A DNA stretch of 21,449 nucleotides, taken from contig JBDLIL010000010.1 in assembly GCA_039714855.1 (NCBI GenBank), positions 1 through 21,449 of the forward strand, in the 5' to 3' direction. Both the position numbers and the translations under genes were made by a program. The notes beneath the pieces are model-generated. The model was given only the letters and a program-made list of their open reading frames with translations. It searched no databases and was not told the DNA's origin. Origin of the DNA: JBDLIL01 sp039714855 (GTDB taxonomy: Bacteria; Patescibacteriota; Microgenomatia; UBA1400; PJMF01). Below are positions 14,830-21,033 of the stretch, one piece after another; the stretch's first letter is position 1, and every line of letters begins with the position of its first letter.

Positions 14830-14872
14830 GGTATTCAGTATTACTTATTTATTAACTCAATACCAGCTCGCT

Positions 14873-15454
14873 TCACTGCGGTACGCAAACATTGCAAGTT
14901 GCCTCATGACTACCATCTGGTGTAGCAGAGCAAACTCCAGTGCCAGAATTCACATCGGTCACAACTGGTCCTAAATTACCACTTCTTGCTGTTTTACTTT
15001 CCGGAGTGAAACAGATCGAAACTTGATCATCAGTTTCCGATATATATAAACTAGAACCAGTAACACTATTCCTAGAAGTAAATTGAGATTTAAGCTCATC
15101 TTGATTTAAAAGCTCAGCCAAACGACCAGAACCATCAAAATCGCCATCCGATACTACTAGGGCACTAACACCCAGCGTAGTAGTACCACAACCACTACCA
15201 GCAGTATATGCCCATGGATAACAACCAAAACTCACCTGATACCTATCTAAAGCCTTGAGTAGGGTAGTGGCATCAGCCTTTTTGGCTGCATCCCTAGTCT
15301 TTTTAAGTTGTTCAACTGGTTTAATAGCAGAGTATGCAACCACCACTAAAATAGCGAGAATACTAACAACTACCAAAAGTTCCACCAAGGTGAAACCCAG
15401 TTGCTCTTTCCTGTAAGCTGCGAAACTTTTTAACTTTTGCAAAAACTTTTTCAT
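14873..15454 (-). CDS. Probable major type IV pilin
   Basis: The 193-aa prepilin has a basic 20-residue leader ending KEQLG, then FTLVELLVVVSILAILVVVA with Glu25 (Glu5 of the mature form). A helix with KKTRDAAKKADATTLLKALD and the segment FGCYPWAY follow. Six Cys occur after the helix, four of them in the C-terminal third (ending CNVCVPQ), so disulfides probably lock the head. I call it the major pilin because it alone in this operon has a strong SD (AAAAGGAG, eight bases before the ATG), has a structured leader and lies between pilC and pilD. The gene ends in TGA. The other prepilins have no comparable SD. Confidence 0.75.
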   Translation of the reverse strand: MKKFLQKLKSFAAYRKEQLGFTLVELLVVVSILAILVVVAYSAIKPVEQLKKTRDAAKKADATTLLKALDRYQVSFGCYPWAYTAGSGCGTTTLGVSALVVSDGDFDGSGRLAELLNQDELKSQFTSRNSVTGSSLYISETDDQVSICFTPESKTARSGNLGPVVTDVNSGTGVCSATPDGSHEATCNVCVPQ

Positions 15455-15488
15455 AAGCTTTTCTCCTTTTGTCTAGTCTAGAGAGACT
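15455..15488 (-). promoter_or_regulatory. Leader hairpin and strong SD of the probable major pilin
   Basis: The minus strand carries AAAAGGAG (15470-15463), eight bases before the ATG at 15454. Just upstream is a small hairpin, AGTCT/AGACT with loop CTCT (15488-15475). In front of a highly expressed gene such a stem may protect the 5' end or mark an mRNA processing site. I see no convincing -35/-10 pair in the 70-base gap to pilC. Confidence 0.5.
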
Positions 15489-15524
15489 CAAACATAATTA
15501 TCAACTATCACTTAATATATCGAA

Positions 15525-16730
15525 CTAAAACTGGTTCGTTAGCCCATAGATAGGCAGAATAATCGCTACTACCATAAAACCTACTCCTATTGCCAAAACG
15601 ATAATAATCATGGGCTCCATTGCTGAAGTCAAAGCTTTTACAGCAGATTCACTCTCTGCTTGAAAAAATGCACTCAGCTTAAGCATCACATCATCTAGCT
15701 TGCCTGTTTCTTCACCCACAGCTGTCATTTGGATCAGGATAGTAGGAAAGATATCAAATCTTCCCAAAGCTTGAGATAATGGAATGCCTTTTTCAACTCT
15801 GCCAGTGCATTCTTTGAGCTTCTCTTGATATTGCGGACTTTCCATACTTTTGCTAACAATCTCTAGAGATTTCAACAGAGATACTCCAGCTGAAAGCAAC
15901 AGAGCTAGGGTTCTAGAATACTCCGTCAAAATAGTCTTGGTTCTTAAGCTCCCAAAAATTGGCAATTTAAAAAGAAATTTATCGAACGCCATAGCTCCCT
16001 TAGCAGTTTTTTTCCATGCTCTAAAAGCAAAAAATCCCAGCATTAACAATAACCCCATAAGCCACCAAAAACTTTTTATCCAATTTGAAGCATCGATGAT
16101 TATTTGCGTCATAGTTGGCAACTCAGACCCCAAGTCATCGTACATCTGAGCCATTTTGGGAACCACAGCCACCATCATGATAATAATTGCCACCACCATG
16201 CCTACTAATACAATCACTGGATAAATCATGGCACCTTTTATTTTAGAGCGAAAGGCTTTTGACTTCTCCATATTTTCAGCACTACGAGACAAAACCTCAT
16301 CCAATATGCCTCCTGCTTCACCAGCCCTTACTAGCTGCACGTAAGTTTTACCAAACACCTTTGGATGTTTGGCAAGTGCATCAGCAAAAGAAGTACCACT
16401 TTCTAAATCTCTCAGCAATTCACTGACTAGCTTAATGTAGCTTTGCTTCTTACTTTGCTGCTCTAAAATACTTAGAGCTTCTACCAATGGCAAACCTGCT
16501 GTAATCATTGTAGAAAGTTGCTGAGTAAAATTAACCACATCATTAAACTTCACTCCGGATAAAACTGCTGTTAATTCTGAAAAGTTACCCTCATCCACAG
16601 GTTTTAAAGAAACTACCAACAATTGTCGATCGCGCAGTATCAAGGCAGCCTGACTTTTAGACTTGGCTTCCACCTTGCCCTTAATAGGTTCACCGTGATC
16701 ATTTTTGGCGTGATATTTAAAAAAAGACAT
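15525..16730 (-). CDS. pilC: PilC, type IV pilus inner-membrane platform protein
   Basis: The 401-aa protein holds two copies of the GspF/PilC four-helix domain. The first covers about residues 65-190 and includes FTQQLSTMITAGLPLVEALS and the loop with LVRAGEAGGILDEVL; the second covers about 265-390 and includes RTLALLLSAGVSLLKSLEIV and MTAVGEETGKLDDVM. Three membrane segments are visible (about 170-195, 220-240 and 370-395). The length is the family norm. PilC is thought to be turned by PilB and PilT to add or remove pilin subunits. It lies 23 bases after pilT and shares its operon. No SD is evident. Confidence 0.95.
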   Translation of the reverse strand: MSFFKYHAKNDHGEPIKGKVEAKSKSQAALILRDRQLLVVSLKPVDEGNFSELTAVLSGVKFNDVVNFTQQLSTMITAGLPLVEALSILEQQSKKQSYIKLVSELLRDLESGTSFADALAKHPKVFGKTYVQLVRAGEAGGILDEVLSRSAENMEKSKAFRSKIKGAMIYPVIVLVGMVVAIIIMMVAVVPKMAQMYDDLGSELPTMTQIIIDASNWIKSFWWLMGLLLMLGFFAFRAWKKTAKGAMAFDKFLFKLPIFGSLRTKTILTEYSRTLALLLSAGVSLLKSLEIVSKSMESPQYQEKLKECTGRVEKGIPLSQALGRFDIFPTILIQMTAVGEETGKLDDVMLKLSAFFQAESESAVKALTSAMEPMIIIVLAIGVGFMVVAIILPIYGLTNQF

Positions 16731-16753
16731 GAATTAAAATTTCTAATTTCTAG

Positions 16754-17809
16754 CTATACTCCCATCAGGCGCTCTAATTCTTTGGGTCTAAAGGCATATT
16801 CTTTGGCTTTTTCTGCTGAGATTGCTCCTCGTTGCACCAGGGAATATAAGTTTGTTTCTATCAAAACCATGCCCGCGTCAGCCGAAGTTTGCATTACATT
16901 ATCAATCTGATAAGTTTTGCCTTCGCGAATAAGATTTCTAACCGCAGCGTTAGCTATCATTACTTCACTGGCAGGAACCCTACCTCCAGAACTCATGGGA
17001 ACCAATCGCTGTGAGACTACAGCTTTTATTACAGAAGCCAATTGTTGACGAATTTGGCCTTGCTGCATGGGAGGAAAAACATCAATAATTCTATCCATAG
17101 TCTGAGATGCCGTGTTAGTGTGCAAAGTAGCAAAAACCAAGTGGCCAGTTTCTGCTACTGTCATGGCTGCAGATACAGTCTCGTAATCTCGCATTTCGCC
17201 AACCAATACTACATTAGGATCTTCTCTCAAAACAGAGCGTAAAGCTACCGACCAATCAAGAGTGTCTTGATTCAACTCTCGTTGAGAAATTAAACTTCTT
17301 TTTGGTTGATAAACAAACTCTATGGGGTCTTCGATGGTTACTATGTGCTCACTCCTCTTACTATTAATCTCATCAATAATAGCCGCAAGTGACGTCGACT
17401 TACCTTCGCCTGTGGGACCAGTTAATAGTACCAAACCTTGCTTGAGTTTAGCCAATTCGTGCATGATGGGGGGTAAATTTAGCTCCTCGATCGTTTTAAT
17501 TTTATCAGGCACCAATCTTAAACAAGCACTAAGATTGCCACGATGATGATAAACATTTACCCTAAAACGCCCTTTATCTTTATATTGATATCCAAAATCA
17601 AGTTCTTTTTTTTCTTTGATCAACTCTTTTTGTTCACGCGTCATTAATGGCAAAATAAGCGCTTCACTTGACTCTTGGCCAATTACTGGGCTCCCATCCA
17701 CAGGAAATAAACTTCCATCTATGCGTAAAGTAATTTTTGACCCTACAATAATGTGAATATCAGAGCCTTTTTTTTCTATCAAAATGTCGAGTACGTTATG
17801 TATGTTCAT
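16754..17809 (-). CDS. pilT: PilT, pilus retraction ATPase
   Basis: The 351-aa AAA-like hexameric ATPase has the length of PilT and all main motifs: Walker A GPTGEGKS (residues 131-138), the Asp box with IVTIEDPIEFVY, Walker B NVVLVGEMRD, the His box GHLVFATLHT, and near the C-terminus VRNLIREGK, the AIRNLIRE-type motif required for retraction in characterised PilT. The N-terminal PAS-like part begins with GSDIHIIVGSKITLRIDG. One small oddity is Glu135 in the P-loop, where PilT nearly always has Ser; the position is variable in the P-loop consensus, so function is probably retained. It follows pilB by 16 bases. Confidence 0.96.
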   Translation of the reverse strand: MNIHNVLDILIEKKGSDIHIIVGSKITLRIDGSLFPVDGSPVIGQESSEALILPLMTREQKELIKEKKELDFGYQYKDKGRFRVNVYHHRGNLSACLRLVPDKIKTIEELNLPPIMHELAKLKQGLVLLTGPTGEGKSTSLAAIIDEINSKRSEHIVTIEDPIEFVYQPKRSLISQRELNQDTLDWSVALRSVLREDPNVVLVGEMRDYETVSAAMTVAETGHLVFATLHTNTASQTMDRIIDVFPPMQQGQIRQQLASVIKAVVSQRLVPMSSGGRVPASEVMIANAAVRNLIREGKTYQIDNVMQTSADAGMVLIETNLYSLVQRGAISAEKAKEYAFRPKELERLMGV

Positions 17810-17825
17810 AAGTCATTAATTTTAA

Positions 17826-19622
17826 TTAAACTTCTGCTACTCTAAGCACTTCTTCTAAAGTAGTAATGCCCTCCAAGGCTTTGATATAACCATCCTGCTT
17901 CATAAGTAACATGCCTTTTTTTAATGCAACGGCTTCTATCTCATTGGCAGGGCGCTGTCCTAGAATTAATTTACCAATGTCAGAGTCTATTTTCATAATT
18001 TCAAAAATTCCGATCCGGCCAGAGTACTCAGGTTCCGTTTCGGGCCTATTTTTGTTACAACGATATAGCTTGACATTGTTAGGATCTTTGTTATTTTGTT
18101 TGCACCATATATCAAAGATAGGTCCCAAAACTTGCTTTATCCCCTCGACTACAGTAGGCTCAGGAACATATTCTTCTTTATATTTTTCGTTGATTTTTCT
18201 GGCAATTCTCTGAGCTACAATACTAGTAAGAGTAGAAGCAAGCAAAAATGGTTCTGCCTTCATATCTATAAGTCTAGGAATGGCTCCGGCTGCTGAGGAC
18301 GTGTGCAAAGTGGAAAAAACCAAGTGACCAGTGAGTGAAGCTTGTAATGCTAAGTCTACTGTTTCAGTGTCACGAATCTCACCCACCATGATAATATTTG
18401 GATCTTGTCTTAAAAATGACCTCAAGCCTGATGCAAAAGTTAAACCTGCTTGAGGATTTACTTGCACCTGATTTACTCCTGGCATTTGATATTCTACTGG
18501 ATCTTCCAAAGTCATGATATTTACTTTGGGAGTATTGATGTCATGTAAAAGAGAATAGAGGGTGGTTGTTTTACCTGATCCCGTAGGACCAGTAACAAGA
18601 ACGATACCATGAGGAATTTTGATAGCATCTTGCAAATTCTTTAATGCCAAACCCCGCAAACCCAGATCGATCAAACTTGGCACGCTACTATCTTTCTTGA
18701 GCAAACGCATCACTACTTTTTCTCCATGCACTGTTGGCAAGGTGGAAACACGCAAATCAACAGATTGAGATTCGGAGTCGAAATTGAATCTGCCATCCTG
18801 AGGCACGCGTTTTTCATCAATTTTTAAATCTGACAAAATTTTGATTCTAGACACTACGGCATCTTGCACTGTTTTAGGCAAAATCAATTTTTCTTGCAAC
18901 ACACCATCTATGCGATAACGCACTCTAGTTCTTTCTTCTTGAGGTTCAATATGAACGTCGGAAGCTCTAGATTTGAGAGCAAAAGTAAGAATAGTTTCCA
19001 CTATTTTCGTGATGGGGGCTTGACGTACAACTTGCTGAGATGCAGATGATACTGATTCTAGCTTACGCGCACTGGGTTGATATTTTTGTGAATCCTCTAG
19101 AGCTTGACTAACTTCACTACTTAAATTTTGAGCATATCTTTCATTTAAGTTTCTGTCTATTTCGCTAGGAGTGGCATAGTGGGGTATTATTTTCAAACCA
19201 GTCTTTAGAGTAGTAAAATCTATGGCTGCCAAATCCAAAGGATCTTTCATGGTCACCGAAAGAGTAGCCTCAGCTTTATTTACCGCAAAAGGCAACATGG
19301 AATATTTGCGAGCCACACTCTCCGAGAGATGATTGAGAGCTTCTGGAGACACTCCCATTTCGCTTATCGATACAAATGGAACAGCGTAAAATTGCGACTT
19401 AGCTTTTGTTAATTCTTCTTCTGAGAGCAAAGCCTTTTCTTCAATTAAATCTAGTATGCTTTTTCCACTGCTAGTCTTTTCCAATTGCAATTGTGCTACT
19501 TGATCGGCAGTGATCAGGGACTTCTGCAACAAAACATCTAGCACAGATTTTGGTTCTGCTGTAGCTTGAGAAGCCGTTTGCGACTGGGGATTAACTGGAG
19601 TATTTGGGGCAGGATCAATCAT
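17826..19622 (-). CDS. pilB: PilB, pilus extension ATPase
   Basis: The 598-aa ATPase of the GspE/PilB family has an N-terminal MshEN-type domain (about residues 25-165, with LLQKSLITADQVAQL and ARKYSMLPFAV), a linker, and the motor domain: ASDVHIEPQEERTRVRYRID, Walker A GPTGSGKTT (345-353), Asp box MTLEDPVEYQM, Walker B NIIMVGEIRD (Glu415) and His box GHLVFSTLHT. The zinc-binding four-Cys element of most PilB/GspE proteins is not intact: the segment after the His box has only two Cys, CKQNNKDPNNVKLYRC, before the conserved SGRIGIFEIM. The first 25 residues are Pro/Gln/Ala-rich and probably disordered. It is the first gene of the operon and has a structured leader. No SD is present. Confidence 0.96.
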   Translation of the reverse strand: MIDPAPNTPVNPQSQTASQATAEPKSVLDVLLQKSLITADQVAQLQLEKTSSGKSILDLIEEKALLSEEELTKAKSQFYAVPFVSISEMGVSPEALNHLSESVARKYSMLPFAVNKAEATLSVTMKDPLDLAAIDFTTLKTGLKIIPHYATPSEIDRNLNERYAQNLSSEVSQALEDSQKYQPSARKLESVSSASQQVVRQAPITKIVETILTFALKSRASDVHIEPQEERTRVRYRIDGVLQEKLILPKTVQDAVVSRIKILSDLKIDEKRVPQDGRFNFDSESQSVDLRVSTLPTVHGEKVVMRLLKKDSSVPSLIDLGLRGLALKNLQDAIKIPHGIVLVTGPTGSGKTTTLYSLLHDINTPKVNIMTLEDPVEYQMPGVNQVQVNPQAGLTFASGLRSFLRQDPNIIMVGEIRDTETVDLALQASLTGHLVFSTLHTSSAAGAIPRLIDMKAEPFLLASTLTSIVAQRIARKINEKYKEEYVPEPTVVEGIKQVLGPIFDIWCKQNNKDPNNVKLYRCNKNRPETEPEYSGRIGIFEIMKIDSDIGKLILGQRPANEIEAVALKKGMLLMKQDGYIKALEGITTLEEVLRVAEV

Positions 19623-19649
19623 AAAAATATTTTTACCAACAAAACAAAG

Positions 19650-19682
19650 CGCCTGCTCGCATAAATGCGTCAGCTTTTGGCG
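19650..19682 (-). promoter_or_regulatory. Candidate attenuator hairpin in the pilB leader
   Basis: On the plus strand the arms are CGCC, GCT, CGCAT and then ATGCG, AGC, GGCG, interrupted by short bulges, giving 12 base pairs around a 2-base centre. On the minus-strand transcript the stem is followed by CTTTGTTTTGTT, a U-rich tract, as in an intrinsic terminator, and it lies between the likely promoter and the pilB ATG. It may therefore attenuate the pilus operon. Confidence 0.4.
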
Positions 19683-19694
19683 GGATTAGCGTAC

Positions 19695-19701
19695 TATAAT
19701 A
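19695..19701. promoter_or_regulatory. Overlapping divergent -10 elements
   Basis: TATAAT (19695-19700) reads towards the delta-prime-like gene at 19729. On the other strand TATTAT (19701-19696) reads towards pilB. The two hexamers share five bases within the near-symmetric ACTATAATAGT, so one site could serve both directions. No strong -35 is seen for either. Confidence 0.45.
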
Positions 19702-19728
19702 GTGACATAAAGCCCCAACTAACTCAAT

Positions 19729-20382
19729 ATGACCAATTTACATACCAGCATAATTTTACAAATTCCAAAGTCAGAAAATCATCGTAGCAGTGTCATAAAA
19801 TCTTTAGTAGATTTCGAACACGCAGAAAATCTTAAAGCTAATAATCCCAATTTAAATATTTTTGAGCCAGAAGAAAATAAAAAAATTAGTATAGAGCTGG
19901 TGAGAAATATGATTAGCGAAGCTAGTATGGGAATTTATTCTGGTGATATTAGGGTTATGATCTTAACTCACTCCGACACCGCCTCTATCCCAGCCCAAAA
20001 TTCATTGCTTAAACTGGTAGAAGAACCACCCACAAATACTCAAATTATTCTCACTGTTAGCAACCCCAATCAACTCCTACCGACTATCAGGTCACGTTGC
20101 ATATTAGTAAAAAATTCTGCTAAACCCTCTCCATTCAGTGGAGAGGGAACTTTGCCCACCTCTTACTCTGCTGCCATAACCCTAGCTGAAAAATACAAAG
20201 ACCGCAAAGCTGCCATAGAGCTGGTAGAAAATTTAATTCAAAATCTGCACGAGCAGAATTCTGATTCACCCAATTTTAAAACTACTAAAAATCTAAAAAT
20301 CTTGAGCGCAACTCTGCAGCACTTGCATGCCAATGTGAACGTAAGGTTGGCGTTAGAGCATGGGTTGTTTGAAATGGTCTAA
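19729..20382 (+). CDS. holB: DNA polymerase III delta-prime-like clamp-loader protein
   Basis: The 217-aa protein matches the central part of delta-prime/HolB: ISIELVRNMISEASMGIYSG, then VMILTHSDTASIPAQNSLLK, LVEEPPTNTQIILTVSN and LPTIRSRC, which is the conserved SRC sensor region. It is shorter than typical HolB (over 300 aa), has no Walker A in the N-terminus, and its collar domain is much reduced. Delta-prime is a stator in the clamp loader and does not need to hydrolyse ATP, so the missing P-loop is compatible with the role. Residues 133-141 (PSPFSGEGT) are encoded by a perfect GC-rich palindrome that seems inserted just after the SRC region. No SD; the ATG at 19729 follows a TATAAT by 28 bases. 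Confidence 0.8.
   Translation: MTNLHTSIILQIPKSENHRSSVIKSLVDFEHAENLKANNPNLNIFEPEENKKISIELVRNMISEASMGIYSGDIRVMILTHSDTASIPAQNSLLKLVEEPPTNTQIILTVSNPNQLLPTIRSRCILVKNSAKPSPFSGEGTLPTSYSAAITLAEKYKDRKAAIELVENLIQNLHEQNSDSPNFKTTKNLKILSATLQHLHANVNVRLALEHGLFEMV
20125..20147 (+). repeat. Palindromic element inside the delta-prime-like gene
   Basis: CCCTCTCCA (20125-20133) and TGGAGAGGG (20139-20147) pair perfectly over nine bases around the loop TTCAG. It is far richer in GC than its surroundings and adds PSPFSGEG in frame. Dispersed palindromes of this CCCTCTCC..GGAGAGGG kind occur in many bacterial genomes, usually between genes, so an in-frame copy is noteworthy. Confidence 0.65.
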
Positions 20383-20385
20383 AAA

Positions 20386-20496
20386 CTAGCGCTTGTCACC
20401 AATATTGTCACGACTAGCTCTTACCAAAAGCATAACAATGAGACAAAAAACTATTACAGCACCGTAAGTAAAAGTCAGGGGATCTAAGAATTGCAT
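20386..20496 (-). CDS. 36-aa single-pass membrane mini-protein
   Basis: I found this gene by reading the minus strand. An ATG at 20496 opens 36 codons to a TAG at 20388-20386. The product starts MQFLDPLTFTYG, has one hydrophobic helix (residues 13-25, AVIVFCLIVMLLV) and ends RASRDNIGDKR, a positive-inside tail. A perfect AGGAGG (20513-20508) precedes the start by 11 bases, which is rare in this window and strongly supports translation. It is the second of two mini-genes in tandem and ends three bases from the convergent delta-prime-like stop. Function is unknown; small membrane regulators, toxins and subunit-type peptides all look like this. Confidence 0.55.
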   Translation of the reverse strand: MQFLDPLTFTYGAVIVFCLIVMLLVRASRDNIGDKR

Positions 20497-20524
20497 ATTA
20501 AATTTTCCCTCCTCTCATCACATA

Positions 20525-20650
20525 TTAACCCACCATATAAGAAAATACAAAGCCAAAAAACCCTGCCATAGCGGTGTATGGGTTAAACTTCACACTTGGC
20601 ACTATCTGTCCGAGAACTAATCCTGCTAAGATTAGATTTCCCAAATCCAT
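20525..20650 (-). CDS. 41-aa membrane mini-protein
   Basis: An ATG at 20650 opens 41 codons to a TAA at 20527-20525. The product has two hydrophobic segments, MDLGNLILAGLVLGQIVPSV and AMAGFFGFVFSYMVG, joined by KFNPYT, so it is probably a helical hairpin in the membrane or one helix plus a re-entrant end. TTGGAGAA precedes the start, with GGAG eight bases upstream. It lies 28 bases before the 36-aa gene, whose SD fills part of that gap, so the two form a mini-operon. I recognise no family. Both genes are too short for most gene finders. Confidence 0.55.
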   Translation of the reverse strand: MDLGNLILAGLVLGQIVPSVKFNPYTAMAGFFGFVFSYMVG

Positions 20651-20838
20651 AAATTTTTCTCCAATTCGGTTGGCCTGCTCTTGGCTCAAATAAATTTGCA
20701 TTTAACGAATCATAAACTAAAATTCTGGGAAATAGCTTGGATTTGGCAAAAAATTCCCATACATCTTGACAAAATTGAAGAAGAAGAAGAAGAAGATACT
20801 CTCCATATCGTCCGTTTAGTGGAACAAAGGAGGAAACT
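20651..20838. promoter_or_regulatory. Divergent intergenic region with a (GAA)6 tract behind a consensus -35
   Basis: It separates the membrane mini-genes (leftward) from the 38-aa Cys-rich gene (rightward). TTGACA, a perfect -35, lies at 20766-20771. Six GAA triplets fill 20777-20794, and GATACT at 20795-20800 is the nearest -10-like hexamer, 23 bases from the -35. An inverted repeat TGGGAA/TTCCCA (20726-20731, 20754-20759) lies just upstream. On the minus strand TATGAT (20714-20709) is a possible -10 for the mini-genes. No larger credible gene is seen. Confidence 0.45.
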
Positions 20839-20955
20839 ATGTTCCGCAAACTGATGCACTTGTTGTCGCGCATGAGTGGTAAATGCACGTGCCGTTGTCC
20901 AGCGTGTGACATTGGTCAGCATTGCCGACGCAAGAATATGGGTTGCGAGATGTAA
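20839..20955 (+). CDS. 38-aa six-cysteine, basic mini-protein (possible metal binder)
   Basis: I found this gene by reading the plus strand. AAAGGAGG (20826-20833) stands five bases before the ATG, the strongest ribosome-binding site in the window. Residues 1-15 are basic and hydrophobic (MFRKLMHLLSRMSGK), and the rest holds six Cys and one His in the pattern CxCxCxxCx4HCx6C (Cys16, 18, 20, 23, 29, 36; His28), with CTCRCPACDIGQHC. Dense CxC and CxxC spacing with a nearby His is typical of zinc- or copper-binding peptides such as metallothioneins; a disulfide-rich peptide is the alternative. The gene has about 50% GC against much lower values around it. It ends in TAA and a strong hairpin follows nine bases later. 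Confidence 0.65.
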   Translation: MFRKLMHLLSRMSGKCTCRCPACDIGQHCRRKNMGCEM

Positions 20956-20963
20956 CCCAAACC

Positions 20964-20990
20964 GTGGAGGCGAGCCAGTCTCGCCTCCAC
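20964..20990 (+). terminator. Strong hairpin after the 38-aa gene
   Basis: GTGGAGGCGAG (20964-20974) and CTCGCCTCCAC (20980-20990) form a perfect 11-bp GC-rich stem with the loop CCAGT. The T-tract (TTTTT at 21004-21008) is 13 bases further on, so it is not a canonical intrinsic terminator. It may stabilise the 3' end of the mini-gene mRNA, or be a dispersed palindrome. Confidence 0.55.
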
Positions 20991-21033
20991 ACACCACATT
21001 CACTTTTTATTTCCCAACAAGTACACTACTTTC

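Noticed and set aside
20385..20418. Direct repeats ACTAGC and GTCAC near the end of the delta-prime-like gene
   Set aside because: Very short and inside the 36-aa coding frame; no target-site duplication or mobile element is associated.
20696..20848. Plus-strand frame reading through the GAA tract as six Glu residues
   Set aside because: It has only a TTG start without SD and overlaps the start of the 38-aa gene; the tract fits a promoter spacer better, although coding cannot be excluded.
20583..21003. Minus-strand frames of 109 and 97 residues across the GAA tract and the 38-aa gene
   Set aside because: They owe their length to the triplet repeat (poly-Leu or poly-Ser) and run opposite a small gene with a far better SD; no domain is visible.
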